A stretch of 10,620 nt of DNA, taken from NCBI GenBank assembly GCA_003105245.1, contig PQAI01000181.1, forward strand, positions 421-11,040, written 5' to 3'. Below the pieces are notes generated by a model that was not told where the DNA came from, did no database searches, and was given only the letters and a program-made list of their open reading frames with translations. Every line of letters begins with the position of its first letter. The first letter of the stretch is position 1. Below are positions 1-5,678 of this stretch, piece by piece. This stretch comes from Betaproteobacteria bacterium (GTDB lineage Bacteria > Pseudomonadota > Gammaproteobacteria > Burkholderiales > Usitatibacteraceae). Both the position numbers and the translations under genes were made by a program.

Positions 1-86
1 GGGTCCGCATCGAGCGCGCCCTGCCCGACTTCCGCGCCCGCGCGACCGAAGTGCGCCAGTTCCTGGGGAAGGTCGCGAGGCCATGA
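1..86 (+). CDS. 3' end of an upstream gene, probably mfd (partial)
   Basis: An open frame enters from the left edge and stops at TGA 84-86. The last 27 codons read as a charged, helical tail ending ATEVRQFLGKVARP. The stop overlaps the serB ATG (ATGA at 83-86), so the two genes are probably translationally coupled. The tail resembles the C-terminus of the transcription-repair coupling factor Mfd, whose E. coli version ends with a similar WVRQFM-type segment, and mfd next to serB is an arrangement I recall from betaproteobacteria. Both points are from memory and the fragment is too short to be sure. The frame itself is well supported by the coupled stop and start. Confidence 0.45.
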   Translation, partial: VRIERALPDFRARATEVRQFLGKVARP

Positions 87-931
87 CCGCGATGCACCTC
101 GTCGTCCAGGGCGACGAAGTCGCCACCCCCGACCTGAAGGCGCTCGCCTCCCTCGCCCGCGCCCGCTCGATCGAACGCCTCACCGGCAAGGCCTTCCGCA
201 TCGCGCACGCCGACCCGGCGGCCCGGGAGGCGGTCGCGGCCCACTGCGAGGCGGCCGCGCTCGACTGGGGCTTCGTCGAGGAGGGGCGCCGGCTCGCCGA
301 CTTCGGCCTGCTCGCGCTGGACATGGACTCGACGCTCATCACGATGGAGTGCATCGACGAGATCGCCGACTTCGCCGGGCGCAAGGCCGAGGTCGCCGCC
401 GTCACCGCGGCGGCCATGCGCGGCGAGATCGACTGGGCGCAGAGCCTGAGGAGCCGCGTGGCCGCGCTCGCGGGCCTCGAGGAGGCGGTCCTCGAGCGCG
501 TCTACCGCGAGCGCCTTCGCCTCACCTCGGGGGCCGAGCCGCTGCTGGCGGCCGCGCGCGGCGCCGGGCTCGCCACCCTCCTCGTCTCCGGCGGCTTCAC
601 CTACTTCACCGACCGCCTGGGCGCGCGGCTCGGTTTCACGGAAACCCACGGCAACGAGCTCGTGATCGAGGGCGGCCGGCTGGCCGGCCGGGTCAGCGGG
701 CCGCTCGTGGACGCCGACGGGAAGGCCGGGCACGTCGCGCGCCTGCGCGATGCGCTGGGCCTGCCGCGCGAGCGCGTGCTCGCGATCGGCGACGGCGCCA
801 ACGACCTGAAGATGATGGGGGAGGCGGGCACGAGCATCGCCTTCCGCGCCAAGCCCGTGGTGCGAAGCCGCGCGTCCTACGCGCTCTCGCACGTGGGCCT
901 GGAGGGCGTGCTCGCCCTCTTCCCGGCCTAG
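83..931 (+). CDS. serB: Phosphoserine phosphatase SerB
   Basis: Cytoplasmic HAD-superfamily enzyme that hydrolyses O-phospho-L-serine to serine, the last step of serine biosynthesis. All HAD motifs are visible in the 282 aa. Motif I is DMDST at 80-84, with nucleophile D80 and acid/base D82. The substrate-binding ECIDE and AMRG segments follow near 89-93 and 111-114. Motif II is VSGGF at 168-172 (S169), motif III lysine is K214, and motif IV is GDGAND at 236-241. Residues 1-70 form a poorly conserved N-terminal extension typical of proteobacterial SerB. The ATG at 83 has GGGGAAGG about 10 nt upstream and overlaps the previous stop; ATG 92 is a possible alternative start. The TAG stop lies in a CTAG shared with the convergent gene. 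Confidence 0.95.
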   Translation: MTAMHLVVQGDEVATPDLKALASLARARSIERLTGKAFRIAHADPAAREAVAAHCEAAALDWGFVEEGRRLADFGLLALDMDSTLITMECIDEIADFAGRKAEVAAVTAAAMRGEIDWAQSLRSRVAALAGLEEAVLERVYRERLRLTSGAEPLLAAARGAGLATLLVSGGFTYFTDRLGARLGFTETHGNELVIEGGRLAGRVSGPLVDADGKAGHVARLRDALGLPRERVLAIGDGANDLKMMGEAGTSIAFRAKPVVRSRASYALSHVGLEGVLALFPA

Positions 932-1137
932 CCTTGCGTGTCGGCGGGCGGCGCGGGCCGCGCGAAGTACACGTAGGCGCCCTGCGGCACCTTCGCGGCC
1001 TCGCGCTCGCGAAGCGTCTCGAGGTCCTGCGGCCGGTCCCACCAGGTGGCGCGGTTGCGCGCGCGCAGCTCGCGCAGCTCGGGGTGCTGGTCGTGGAGGT
1101 CCCGCAGGAACCGGGTGGCTTCGGACTCGTAGGCCAT
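928..1137 (-). CDS. DUF3460-like small protein (69 aa)
   Basis: Short soluble protein of unknown function. The chosen start gives MAYESEATRFLRDL, and the protein ends in a PQGAYVYF-type segment and a Pro-rich tail. The MAYxSEATxFL opening, the tryptophan-rich WWD centre and the YVYF ending match what I remember of DUF3460, a small family common in Betaproteobacteria. The frame can be extended 17 codons upstream to 1188, but those residues (Arg/His/Pro-rich) look non-coding, and a GGAAG lies about 10 nt before the inner ATG. There is no signal peptide or membrane segment. It is convergent with serB, overlapping by 4 bp at the stops, and divergent from glrK. A weak -10-like TACCAT lies on the minus strand at 1179-1184. 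Confidence 0.8.
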   Translation of the reverse strand: MAYESEATRFLRDLHDQHPELRELRARNRATWWDRPQDLETLREREAAKVPQGAYVYFARPAPPADTQG

Positions 1138-1206
1138 GGCGTCGGTCTTCCGGCCGGCGTGGAGGTGCCGGGGCCGCGATGGTAGCACGCCGCGCGAGCC
1201 GCGCGT

Positions 1207-1236
1207 TTGCGCCTGCCGTCTCGCACGGGGGATAAT
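1207..1236 (+). promoter_or_regulatory. Candidate sigma-70 promoter of the glrK operon
   Basis: TTGCGC at 1207-1212 and GATAAT at 1231-1236 are separated by 18 bp, and the -10 matches the consensus at five of six positions in an otherwise G+C-rich background. Transcription would start near 1243, leaving a leader of about 20 nt before the glrK ATG at 1265. The leader shows no clear Shine-Dalgarno sequence. The prediction is from motif alone; the -35 matches only at TTG. Confidence 0.5.
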
Positions 1237-1264
1237 CCGCGGTCCGTCCGGCCCTCGTCCCGCG

Positions 1265-2710
1265 ATGCGATTCTCCTACCCGCGCTCCTTCCTGTCGCTG
1301 CTGCTCATCGGCTTCACGATCGTCGCCGCCCCCCTCGTGTTCGCGCTCTTCGCGAACGCCGTCGCCTTCGAGCGCCTCGCCGCCCTCTCCGAGCAGGCGG
1401 TCCTGGGCGCCGTGAAGGCCACGCAGGCGAGCCGCGCGCTCACCGCCCACATCGCCTCGCTCGAGCGCACCGCCCGCCAGTACGCCGTGGCGGGCGAGCC
1501 GCCCTTCCTCGAGGCCTACCGCTCCAACCGGGCCGCCTTCGCCGCCACGCTGCGCTCCATCGACGAGATGGCGCTCTCGGAGCCGCAGCGCGCCGAGTCC
1601 GCGGCGATCGCGAGGCTGGAGGAGCAGATCCACGCGGCGCTCTCCACCACGGCGCCCTCGCCCGACCTCTCCATCCGCCTCGCGGCCGATTTCGCGCGCC
1701 TGTCGGGAAGGTCGCAGACCCTGGTGGCGCTGGGCGACCGCGTGATCGACGAGAACATCGAGCGCCTGCGGGCGCAGGCCGTGAAGTCGCGCAGCAACGT
1801 CTTCTGGCTCATGGTGGCGCTCATCCCGACCGCGATCCTGCTCATCGCGAGCTTCACCTTCCTCATCGCGCGCCCAATCAACCAGGTGAGCTCGGGGATC
1901 CGCCGCCTGGGCGACGGGGAGTTCGCCCGCGCGATCGCGATCGAGGGCCCCGGCGACATGGTGCGCCTCGGCGAGCAGCTCGACTGGCTGCGCCGGCGCC
2001 TGGTCACGCTCGAGGAGCAGAAGACGCGCTTCCTGCAGCACATCTCGCACGAGCTGAAGACCCCGCTCACCGCCCTTCGCGAGGGCTCCGACCTCCTGTC
2101 CTCCGGGGTGGTGGGCAACCTCAACGCCGAGCAGCTCGAGATCGCGCGCATCCTGCGCGAGAACTCCATCGAGCTGCGCAAGCTCATCGAGGGGCTCCTC
2201 AACTACAGCGCCGTGCACGCCCAGGCCTCGTTCCTCGACGCGAAGATCGTGCAGCTGCGCGACGTCGTGAAGCGCGTGGTGAACGACCGCAAGCTCGCGA
2301 TGGTGTCCCGGGGCCTGCGCCTGGACGTGAACTGCGAGAGCGTCACCGCCTACTGCGACGAGGAGAAGGTGCGGGTGATGCTCGACAACCTGCTGTCCAA
2401 CGCGGTCAAGTACTCCCCCGAGCGCGGCCTCGTCACCGTCAAGGTCTACAAGGATCGCGGCGAGGCCGTCTTCGAGGTGGCCGACGAGGGCCCCGGCATC
2501 CCTGTCCCAGAGCGCGAGAAGGTGTTCGAGGCCTTCTACCGCGGCACGGATGCGCCGATCGCGGCCATCAAGGGCAGCGGGCTCGGCCTTTCGATCGTCA
2601 AGGAGTACGTGCAGCTGCACAAGGGCCGGGTCGAGATCCTCGACGGCCCCGGCGCGCGCTTCCGCATCCGGATCCCGCGCCGGCGCGACAGCGGCGAGGA
2701 GGCCGCTTGA
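1265..2710 (+). CDS. glrK: Sensor histidine kinase GlrK (QseE)
   Basis: Inner-membrane sensor kinase of 481 aa that autophosphorylates and transfers phosphate to GlrR. TM1 is at about 9-31, a periplasmic helical region at 32-178, and TM2 at about 180-202. A HAMP domain covers about 203-255. The dimerisation/phosphoacceptor motif SHELKTP has H262. The ATPase domain shows the N box (DNLLSNA, N379), G1 (DEGPG, 407-411), F box near 421-424 and G2 (GSGLGLS, 437-443). The stretch after the H box (REGSDLL, then VVG, then EQ) and the IKGSGLGLSI block match E. coli QseE as I remember it. The frame opens upstream at 1136, but the hydrophobic MRFSYPRSFL start at 1265 fits the family. It is the first gene of a three-gene operon, and its stop overlaps the next start. 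Confidence 0.93.
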   Translation: MRFSYPRSFLSLLLIGFTIVAAPLVFALFANAVAFERLAALSEQAVLGAVKATQASRALTAHIASLERTARQYAVAGEPPFLEAYRSNRAAFAATLRSIDEMALSEPQRAESAAIARLEEQIHAALSTTAPSPDLSIRLAADFARLSGRSQTLVALGDRVIDENIERLRAQAVKSRSNVFWLMVALIPTAILLIASFTFLIARPINQVSSGIRRLGDGEFARAIAIEGPGDMVRLGEQLDWLRRRLVTLEEQKTRFLQHISHELKTPLTALREGSDLLSSGVVGNLNAEQLEIARILRENSIELRKLIEGLLNYSAVHAQASFLDAKIVQLRDVVKRVVNDRKLAMVSRGLRLDVNCESVTAYCDEEKVRVMLDNLLSNAVKYSPERGLVTVKVYKDRGEAVFEVADEGPGIPVPEREKVFEAFYRGTDAPIAAIKGSGLGLSIVKEYVQLHKGRVEILDGPGARFRIRIPRRRDSGEEAA

Positions 2711-3276
2711 GGGCGGTACTGCTGGCTGCGGTGCTGGCCACCGGGTGCGCGACGGTGCCGCCCCCGGCCGCTCCGCCGCCGGCGCCCGCGGCACCGGTGG
2801 AGCACACCGCCAGCCGCCTGCTCGCCTCGCTCGCCCGCCTCCTCGCGCTGGACGCGGGCGGGCTCGCTTCCGAGATCGCGCGCCGGCGCGCCGAGGTCGC
2901 GGCCGCGCCCGGCGACCTCGAGCGCGTGGAGGCGGCGATGGCCGCCGCGATGGCGCCGGCGCCCGACGACGACCTGGTCCTGGCCCTGGTCGCCCCCGTC
3001 CTCGCCGCGTTTCCCCCCGCGGAGCCGGAACTGCGCGCGATGGCAGGGTTCTTGCAAGGCATGGCTTCCGAACGCCGGAAGCTCCGAGAGGGACTGGCAG
3101 CGGCCCAGGCCGGGTCGCGCGAGGACCGCCGGGAGGCCCAGGCCCAGCGCAGCCGCGCCGAAGCCCAGCAGGAACGGGCCGACCGCCTGCAGGCCAAGCT
3201 CGAGGCGCTCACCAACCTGGAAAAGAGCCTCGCCGACCGCCCCCATGCTGACGATACCGACCGCCGCACCCGCTAG
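2707..3276 (+). CDS. qseG: QseG-like lipoprotein of the GlrK/GlrR system
   Basis: Predicted lipoprotein of 189 aa encoded between glrK and glrR, the position of qseG (yfhG) in enterobacteria, where the product helps the QseE/GlrK kinase at the envelope. The start is TTG at 2707, overlapping the glrK TGA (TTGA), with a strong GAGGAGG at 2696-2702 four bases upstream. From it the protein reads MRAVLLAAVLATGC, a very short signal peptide with lipobox LATGC and lipidation Cys14. A Pro/Ala-rich tether (17-30) follows, then helical segments and a charged, probably coiled-coil C-terminus (about 120-175). No downstream ATG would keep the signal peptide. Sequence similarity to QseG cannot be judged by eye, so the assignment rests on position, lipobox and coiled coil. 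Confidence 0.8.
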   Translation: MRAVLLAAVLATGCATVPPPAAPPPAPAAPVEHTASRLLASLARLLALDAGGLASEIARRRAEVAAAPGDLERVEAAMAAAMAPAPDDDLVLALVAPVLAAFPPAEPELRAMAGFLQGMASERRKLREGLAAAQAGSREDRREAQAQRSRAEAQQERADRLQAKLEALTNLEKSLADRPHADDTDRRTR

Positions 3277-3292
3277 GATCCCTCCCGCTCCC

Positions 3293-4654
3293 ATGCCCGC
3301 CGAAGGCCGCGCCTCCCTGTTGCTCGTCGACGACGACCCGGACCTGCTGCGGCTGCTGGCCATCCGGCTGAAGGCCAACGGCTACGCCGTGAGCGCGGTG
3401 GACAGCGGACCCAAGGCCTTGGCCGCCATTTCCGCCTCCCGCCCGGACGTCGTGCTTTCCGACCTGCGCATGAGCGGCATGGACGGGATGGCGCTCTTCC
3501 AGGAGATCCAGGCCTCCTACCCGGGCCTGCCGGTCATCATCCTGACGGCGCACGGCACGATCCCAGACGCGGTGGCCGCGGTGAAGCGCGGCGTGTTCGG
3601 CTATCTCACCAAGCCCTACGACGCCGACGAGCTGCTGGCGCAGATCGCGCGCGCCCTGGCCCTGCACGGCGGGGCCAAGGGGCGCACCGGCGGGGGACAG
3701 GCCTGGCGCGAGGAGATCGTCACGCGCTCCTCGCTCATGGAGGACGTCCTTTCGCGCGCGCAGCGCGTGGCCGCCGGGGATGCGAGCGTGCTCATCCAGG
3801 GCGAGAGCGGCACCGGCAAGGAGCTCCTCGCGCGCGCCATCCACCGCGCGAGCCCGCGCGCCGGCCAGCCGTTCGTCGCGATCAACTGCGGCGCCATCCC
3901 CGAGACGCTCCTGGAAAGCGAGCTCTTCGGCCACACCAGGGGGTCGTTCACCGGCGCCATCGCCGACCACCGCGGCCTCTTCGTGAGCGCGGACAAGGGC
4001 ACGCTCTTCCTCGACGAGATCGGCGACATGCCGCTCGCCCTGCAGGTGAAGCTGCTGCGCGTGATCGAGACCCGCGAGGTGCGCCCGATCGGCGCCTCGC
4101 GCTCGATCCCCATCGACGTGCGCATCATCTCCGCCACCCACCGCGACCTGGCGCGGGAGAAGGACACCGGCGGCTTCCGCGAGGACCTCTACTACCGCCT
4201 CAACGTCGTGAACCTGCGCCTGCCCTCGCTCGCCGAGCGGCCCGAGGACATCGCGCTGCTGGCGCGCCACTTCCTCGCGTCGATGGCGTCGCGCTACGGG
4301 CGCGAGAAGGCCTCCTTCGCCCCCGAGGCCCTGGAGCTGCTGGGCAAGGCGAAGTGGCCCGGCAACGTGCGCCAGCTCTACAACGTGGTCGAGCAGTCGG
4401 TGGCGCTCTGCCCCACGGAGGTGATCCCCGCCGTCTTCGTCGAGCAGGCGATCCAGGTCGAGATGCACGAGATGACCTCGTTCGAGGACGCGAGGAAGCG
4501 CTTCGAGCGCGACTACCTCACGCGCCTCATGAAGCTCACCCACGGCAGCGTCACGCAGGCCGCCCGCCTCGCGCGGCGCAACCGCACGGAGTTCTACAAG
4601 CTGCTGCAGCGCCACGGCATCGAGGCCGCGATGTTCAAGCCGGCTCCCAAATGA
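3293..4654 (+). CDS. glrR: Sigma-54-dependent response regulator GlrR (QseF)
   Basis: Cytoplasmic transcription activator of 453 aa, phosphorylated by GlrK, that remodels sigma-54 RNA polymerase. Receiver domain 8-122: acidic D13/D14, phospho-acceptor D57, T85, K107. AAA+ domain about 142-375: Walker A GESGTGKE (170-177), sigma-54 contact loop GSFTGA (217-222, usually GAFTGA), Walker B LFLDEIGD (238-245), arginine-finger region R296/R302. C-terminal Fis-type helix-turn-helix about 418-443, ending NRTEFYKLLQRHGI, very close to enterobacterial GlrR. An upstream ATG at 3245 would add 16 Pro/Ala-rich residues and overlap the lipoprotein gene. The ATG at 3293 places LLLVDDD eight residues in, as in E. 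coli GlrR, so I prefer it, though neither start has a good ribosome site. Confidence 0.93.
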   Translation: MPAEGRASLLLVDDDPDLLRLLAIRLKANGYAVSAVDSGPKALAAISASRPDVVLSDLRMSGMDGMALFQEIQASYPGLPVIILTAHGTIPDAVAAVKRGVFGYLTKPYDADELLAQIARALALHGGAKGRTGGGQAWREEIVTRSSLMEDVLSRAQRVAAGDASVLIQGESGTGKELLARAIHRASPRAGQPFVAINCGAIPETLLESELFGHTRGSFTGAIADHRGLFVSADKGTLFLDEIGDMPLALQVKLLRVIETREVRPIGASRSIPIDVRIISATHRDLAREKDTGGFREDLYYRLNVVNLRLPSLAERPEDIALLARHFLASMASRYGREKASFAPEALELLGKAKWPGNVRQLYNVVEQSVALCPTEVIPAVFVEQAIQVEMHEMTSFEDARKRFERDYLTRLMKLTHGSVTQAARLARRNRTEFYKLLQRHGIEAAMFKPAPK

Positions 4655-4663
4655 GAGCCCGCC

Positions 4664-4681
4664 TGTCTCCGGCCGGAGACA
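4664..4681. promoter_or_regulatory. GlrR-type operator 1 (TGTC-N10-GACA)
   Basis: TGTCTCCGGCCGGAGACA is an 18-bp perfect palindrome starting 9 bp after the glrR stop. It matches exactly the TGTC-N10-GACA consensus reported for GlrR upstream of glmY in enterobacteria. The dyad has no loop and no T-run, so it is a protein-binding site rather than a terminator. Its centre is about 176 bp upstream of the predicted sigma-54 start point. Confidence 0.75.
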
Positions 4682-4696
4682 ATCCTTATTGTCGGG

Positions 4697-4709
4697 AATC
4701 AATGCGTTA
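4697..4709 (+). promoter_or_regulatory. IHF site between the two GlrR operators
   Basis: AATCAATGCGTTA matches the IHF consensus WATCAA-N4-TTR at every defined position, in one of the few A+T-richer patches of the window. Its location between two activator sites and upstream of a sigma-54 promoter is where IHF bending would bring the activator to the polymerase. The enterobacterial glmY promoter also uses IHF. Confidence 0.65.
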
Positions 4710-4728
4710 GCATATGCAGGGACGAAAC

Positions 4729-4746
4729 TGTCGTCCTGCGGCGACA
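4729..4746. promoter_or_regulatory. GlrR-type operator 2 (TGTC-N10-GACA)
   Basis: TGTCGTCCTGCGGCGACA is a second exact TGTC-N10-GACA, centred 65 bp (about six helical turns) from operator 1, so both would lie on the same face of the DNA. Its centre is about 111 bp upstream of the predicted sigma-54 start point, a normal distance for an enhancer-type activator. The N10 is not palindromic in its centre, which suggests that the conserved ends are what is kept. Confidence 0.75.
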
Positions 4747-4822
4747 GCCGTCGCGGTCACCGCCCCCGCCCGCCGGTGCAGGCTTACAGGTAAGCGACTG
4801 AAATGACGGGAAAAGTTGGAAT

Positions 4823-4838
4823 TGGCATCACGCTTGCA
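4823..4838 (+). promoter_or_regulatory. Sigma-54 promoter
   Basis: TGGCATCACGCTTGCA fits the -24/-12 consensus TGGCACG-N4-TTGCW with only two mismatches. GG at 4824-4825 and GC at 4836-4837 are separated by exactly 10 bp, the invariant spacing. Transcription would start near 4849. Two GlrR-type operators and an IHF site lie upstream and the gene for a sigma-54 activator is adjacent, so the local context supports it strongly. No good sigma-70 promoter overlaps it. Confidence 0.85.
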
Positions 4839-4848
4839 AGGTGACGGG

Positions 4849-4964
4849 CTGAATCATCTCGCCGCGGCTTCCTGAAGCCCCGGCACCGGCCGCAAGCCGG
4901 TGGGTTTCTCCTCCAGTTTCAAGAGTGCGCCTTGTGGGGCAGGTTCTCCTGCCCCTTTTTTTTT
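4849..4964 (+). ncRNA. Candidate GlrR/sigma-54-controlled small RNA (about 116 nt)
   Basis: A transcript from the sigma-54 promoter to the intrinsic terminator would be about 116 nt. Predicted structure by eye: a single-stranded 5' end; stem-loop 1 at 4866-4879 (GGCTT, loop CCTG, AAGCC); stem-loop 2 at 4884-4902 (CACCGGC, loop CGCAA, GCCGGTG); an unpaired linker of about 30 nt holding UCUCCUCC (4907-4914); then the terminator hairpin with a nine-U tail of the kind Hfq binds. There is no ATG in this interval. The only open frames (for example from GTG 4900) lack a ribosome site and run through the terminator. The RNA does not resemble GlmY or GlmZ as I remember them, so a regulatory sRNA is inferred from promoter and terminator, not from homology. 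The start point is accurate to only a few bases. Confidence 0.72.
4936..4964 (+). terminator. Strong intrinsic terminator
   Basis: Perfect 8-bp stem GGGGCAGG (4936-4943) and CCTGCCCC (4948-4955) with loop TTCT, followed at once by nine T (4956-4964). It is oriented for + strand transcription and has no T-run in the other direction. It ends the predicted small RNA and would also stop read-through from glrR. Confidence 0.93.
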
Positions 4965-4973
4965 CGCCCGCGG

Positions 4974-5555
4974 CTACTTGCGCGCCTCGAGCATCAGGCG
5001 GGTCTCCTCGATGGTGTTGTTGCGCTCCCGCGCGATCACCTGGAAATCGGCCGGCGCCAGCCGCCCCTCGGCGAGCTGTGCCCGGTAGGGCTCGGCCGGC
5101 ACCTCCTGGTAGGCGACGATCCGGAAGTCCACGCCCCAGTGCAGCGCGAGCGGCGTGTTCGAGTAGCCGCCGGCCTGCCAGGCGAGGCACTTCTCGCGGT
5201 CGAAGAGCGACATGAGCTGGGCGGTGATCGCCCGCACGTGCGTGGGATCGCTCAGGAAATTGTCGTGGCGCGGATGCGGCACCACGACCTCGACCCGGGC
5301 GCCCGGCGCGCAAACCCGGTAGAGCTCCTGGATGACCCGCCGGAACGTGTCCGGGTCGGCCCCGAGGTGCTCCAGAACGTGGACGAGCAGGACGTGCTCG
5401 GCGACGGAGTCCCCCCAGGGCCAGGGAAACGACTCGAGGTCGGCTCGCAGATCGGGCTCGCCCTCCTTGTCGACGTTGACGTATCCGGCGACCTTTCGCG
5501 AGCCGCAACCGAGGTTGAGCCTGATGAGTTGCGTCCCTGCCACGACCTGCGCCAT
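4974..5555 (-). CDS. SAM-dependent methyltransferase-like protein
   Basis: Soluble protein of 193 aa with the fold signature of a class I methyltransferase. IRLNLGCGSRKVAGYVNVD (11-29) is motif I, the glycine-rich SAM-binding loop (GCG at 16-18) followed by an acidic strand end (D29). DLESFPWPWGDSV (39-51) and HVLEHL (59-64) match the post-motif segments of the short predicted-methyltransferase type often found near glycan genes. The second half (VVVPHPRHDNFLSDPTHVR, 90-108) is typical of the same group. The substrate is unknown, and the neighbours (an sRNA gene and a rhodanese protein) give no hint. Its stop is 9 bp from the T-run of the opposing sRNA terminator, and it has no visible terminator of its own. 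Confidence 0.8.
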   Translation of the reverse strand: MAQVVAGTQLIRLNLGCGSRKVAGYVNVDKEGEPDLRADLESFPWPWGDSVAEHVLLVHVLEHLGADPDTFRRVIQELYRVCAPGARVEVVVPHPRHDNFLSDPTHVRAITAQLMSLFDREKCLAWQAGGYSNTPLALHWGVDFRIVAYQEVPAEPYRAQLAEGRLAPADFQVIARERNNTIEETRLMLEARK

Positions 5556-5633
5556 GCCGCCCTCCCGGGAGTCGATCCGCCATTAACGCCGATCGGGGCC
5601 CGGCGCGCCATGCTTCCCGGCGAGGGCCGGGGG

Positions 5634-5661
5634 TATATAAGCCACGGTTGATATATGTCAG
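5634..5661 (-). promoter_or_regulatory. Divergent A+T-rich promoter region
   Basis: The 216 bp between the methyltransferase and rhodanese genes contain one A+T-rich island. On the minus strand CTGACA (5661-5656, five of six to the -35) and TATATA (5639-5634) are 16 bp apart and could drive the methyltransferase gene. On the plus strand TATATAA (5634-5640) or the extended -10-like TGATATATG (5649-5657) could serve the rhodanese gene, but neither has a good -35. The rest of the gap is G+C-rich and holds a palindrome at 5664-5678. I see no gene in it. Confidence 0.4.
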
Positions 5662-5663
5662 GT

Positions 5664-5678
5664 TGCTGCGCCGCAGCA
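5664..5678. repeat. Inverted repeat in the leader of the rhodanese gene
   Basis: TGCTGCGCCGCAGCA: perfect 7-bp arms around a single base. It lies about 95 bp before the rhodanese ATG and just downstream of the A+T-rich promoter island, a place where a repressor could bind. It has no T-run, and so is not a terminator. The function is unknown. Confidence 0.5.

Noticed and set aside
1136..1264. Upstream extension of glrK to an ATG at 1136
   Set aside because: It would cover the promoter and overlap the start of the divergent gene, and the added residues are Arg/Pro/Cys-rich; the hydrophobic start at 1265 fits the family.
4664..4681. The palindrome after glrR as a transcription terminator
   Set aside because: A perfect dyad without loop or T-run; it matches the GlrR operator consensus better.
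3209..4702. Minus-strand 497-codon frame opposite glrR
   Set aside because: Antisense shadow of a well-supported response regulator gene with no recognisable features.
4690..4707. A third GlrR site starting at TGTC 4690
   Set aside because: The partner half after N10 is GCGT, not GACA; only a half site.
4900..5088. Small + strand frame starting GTG inside the candidate sRNA
   Set aside because: No ribosome site; it runs through the terminator T-run (giving FFF) and then antisense into the methyltransferase gene.
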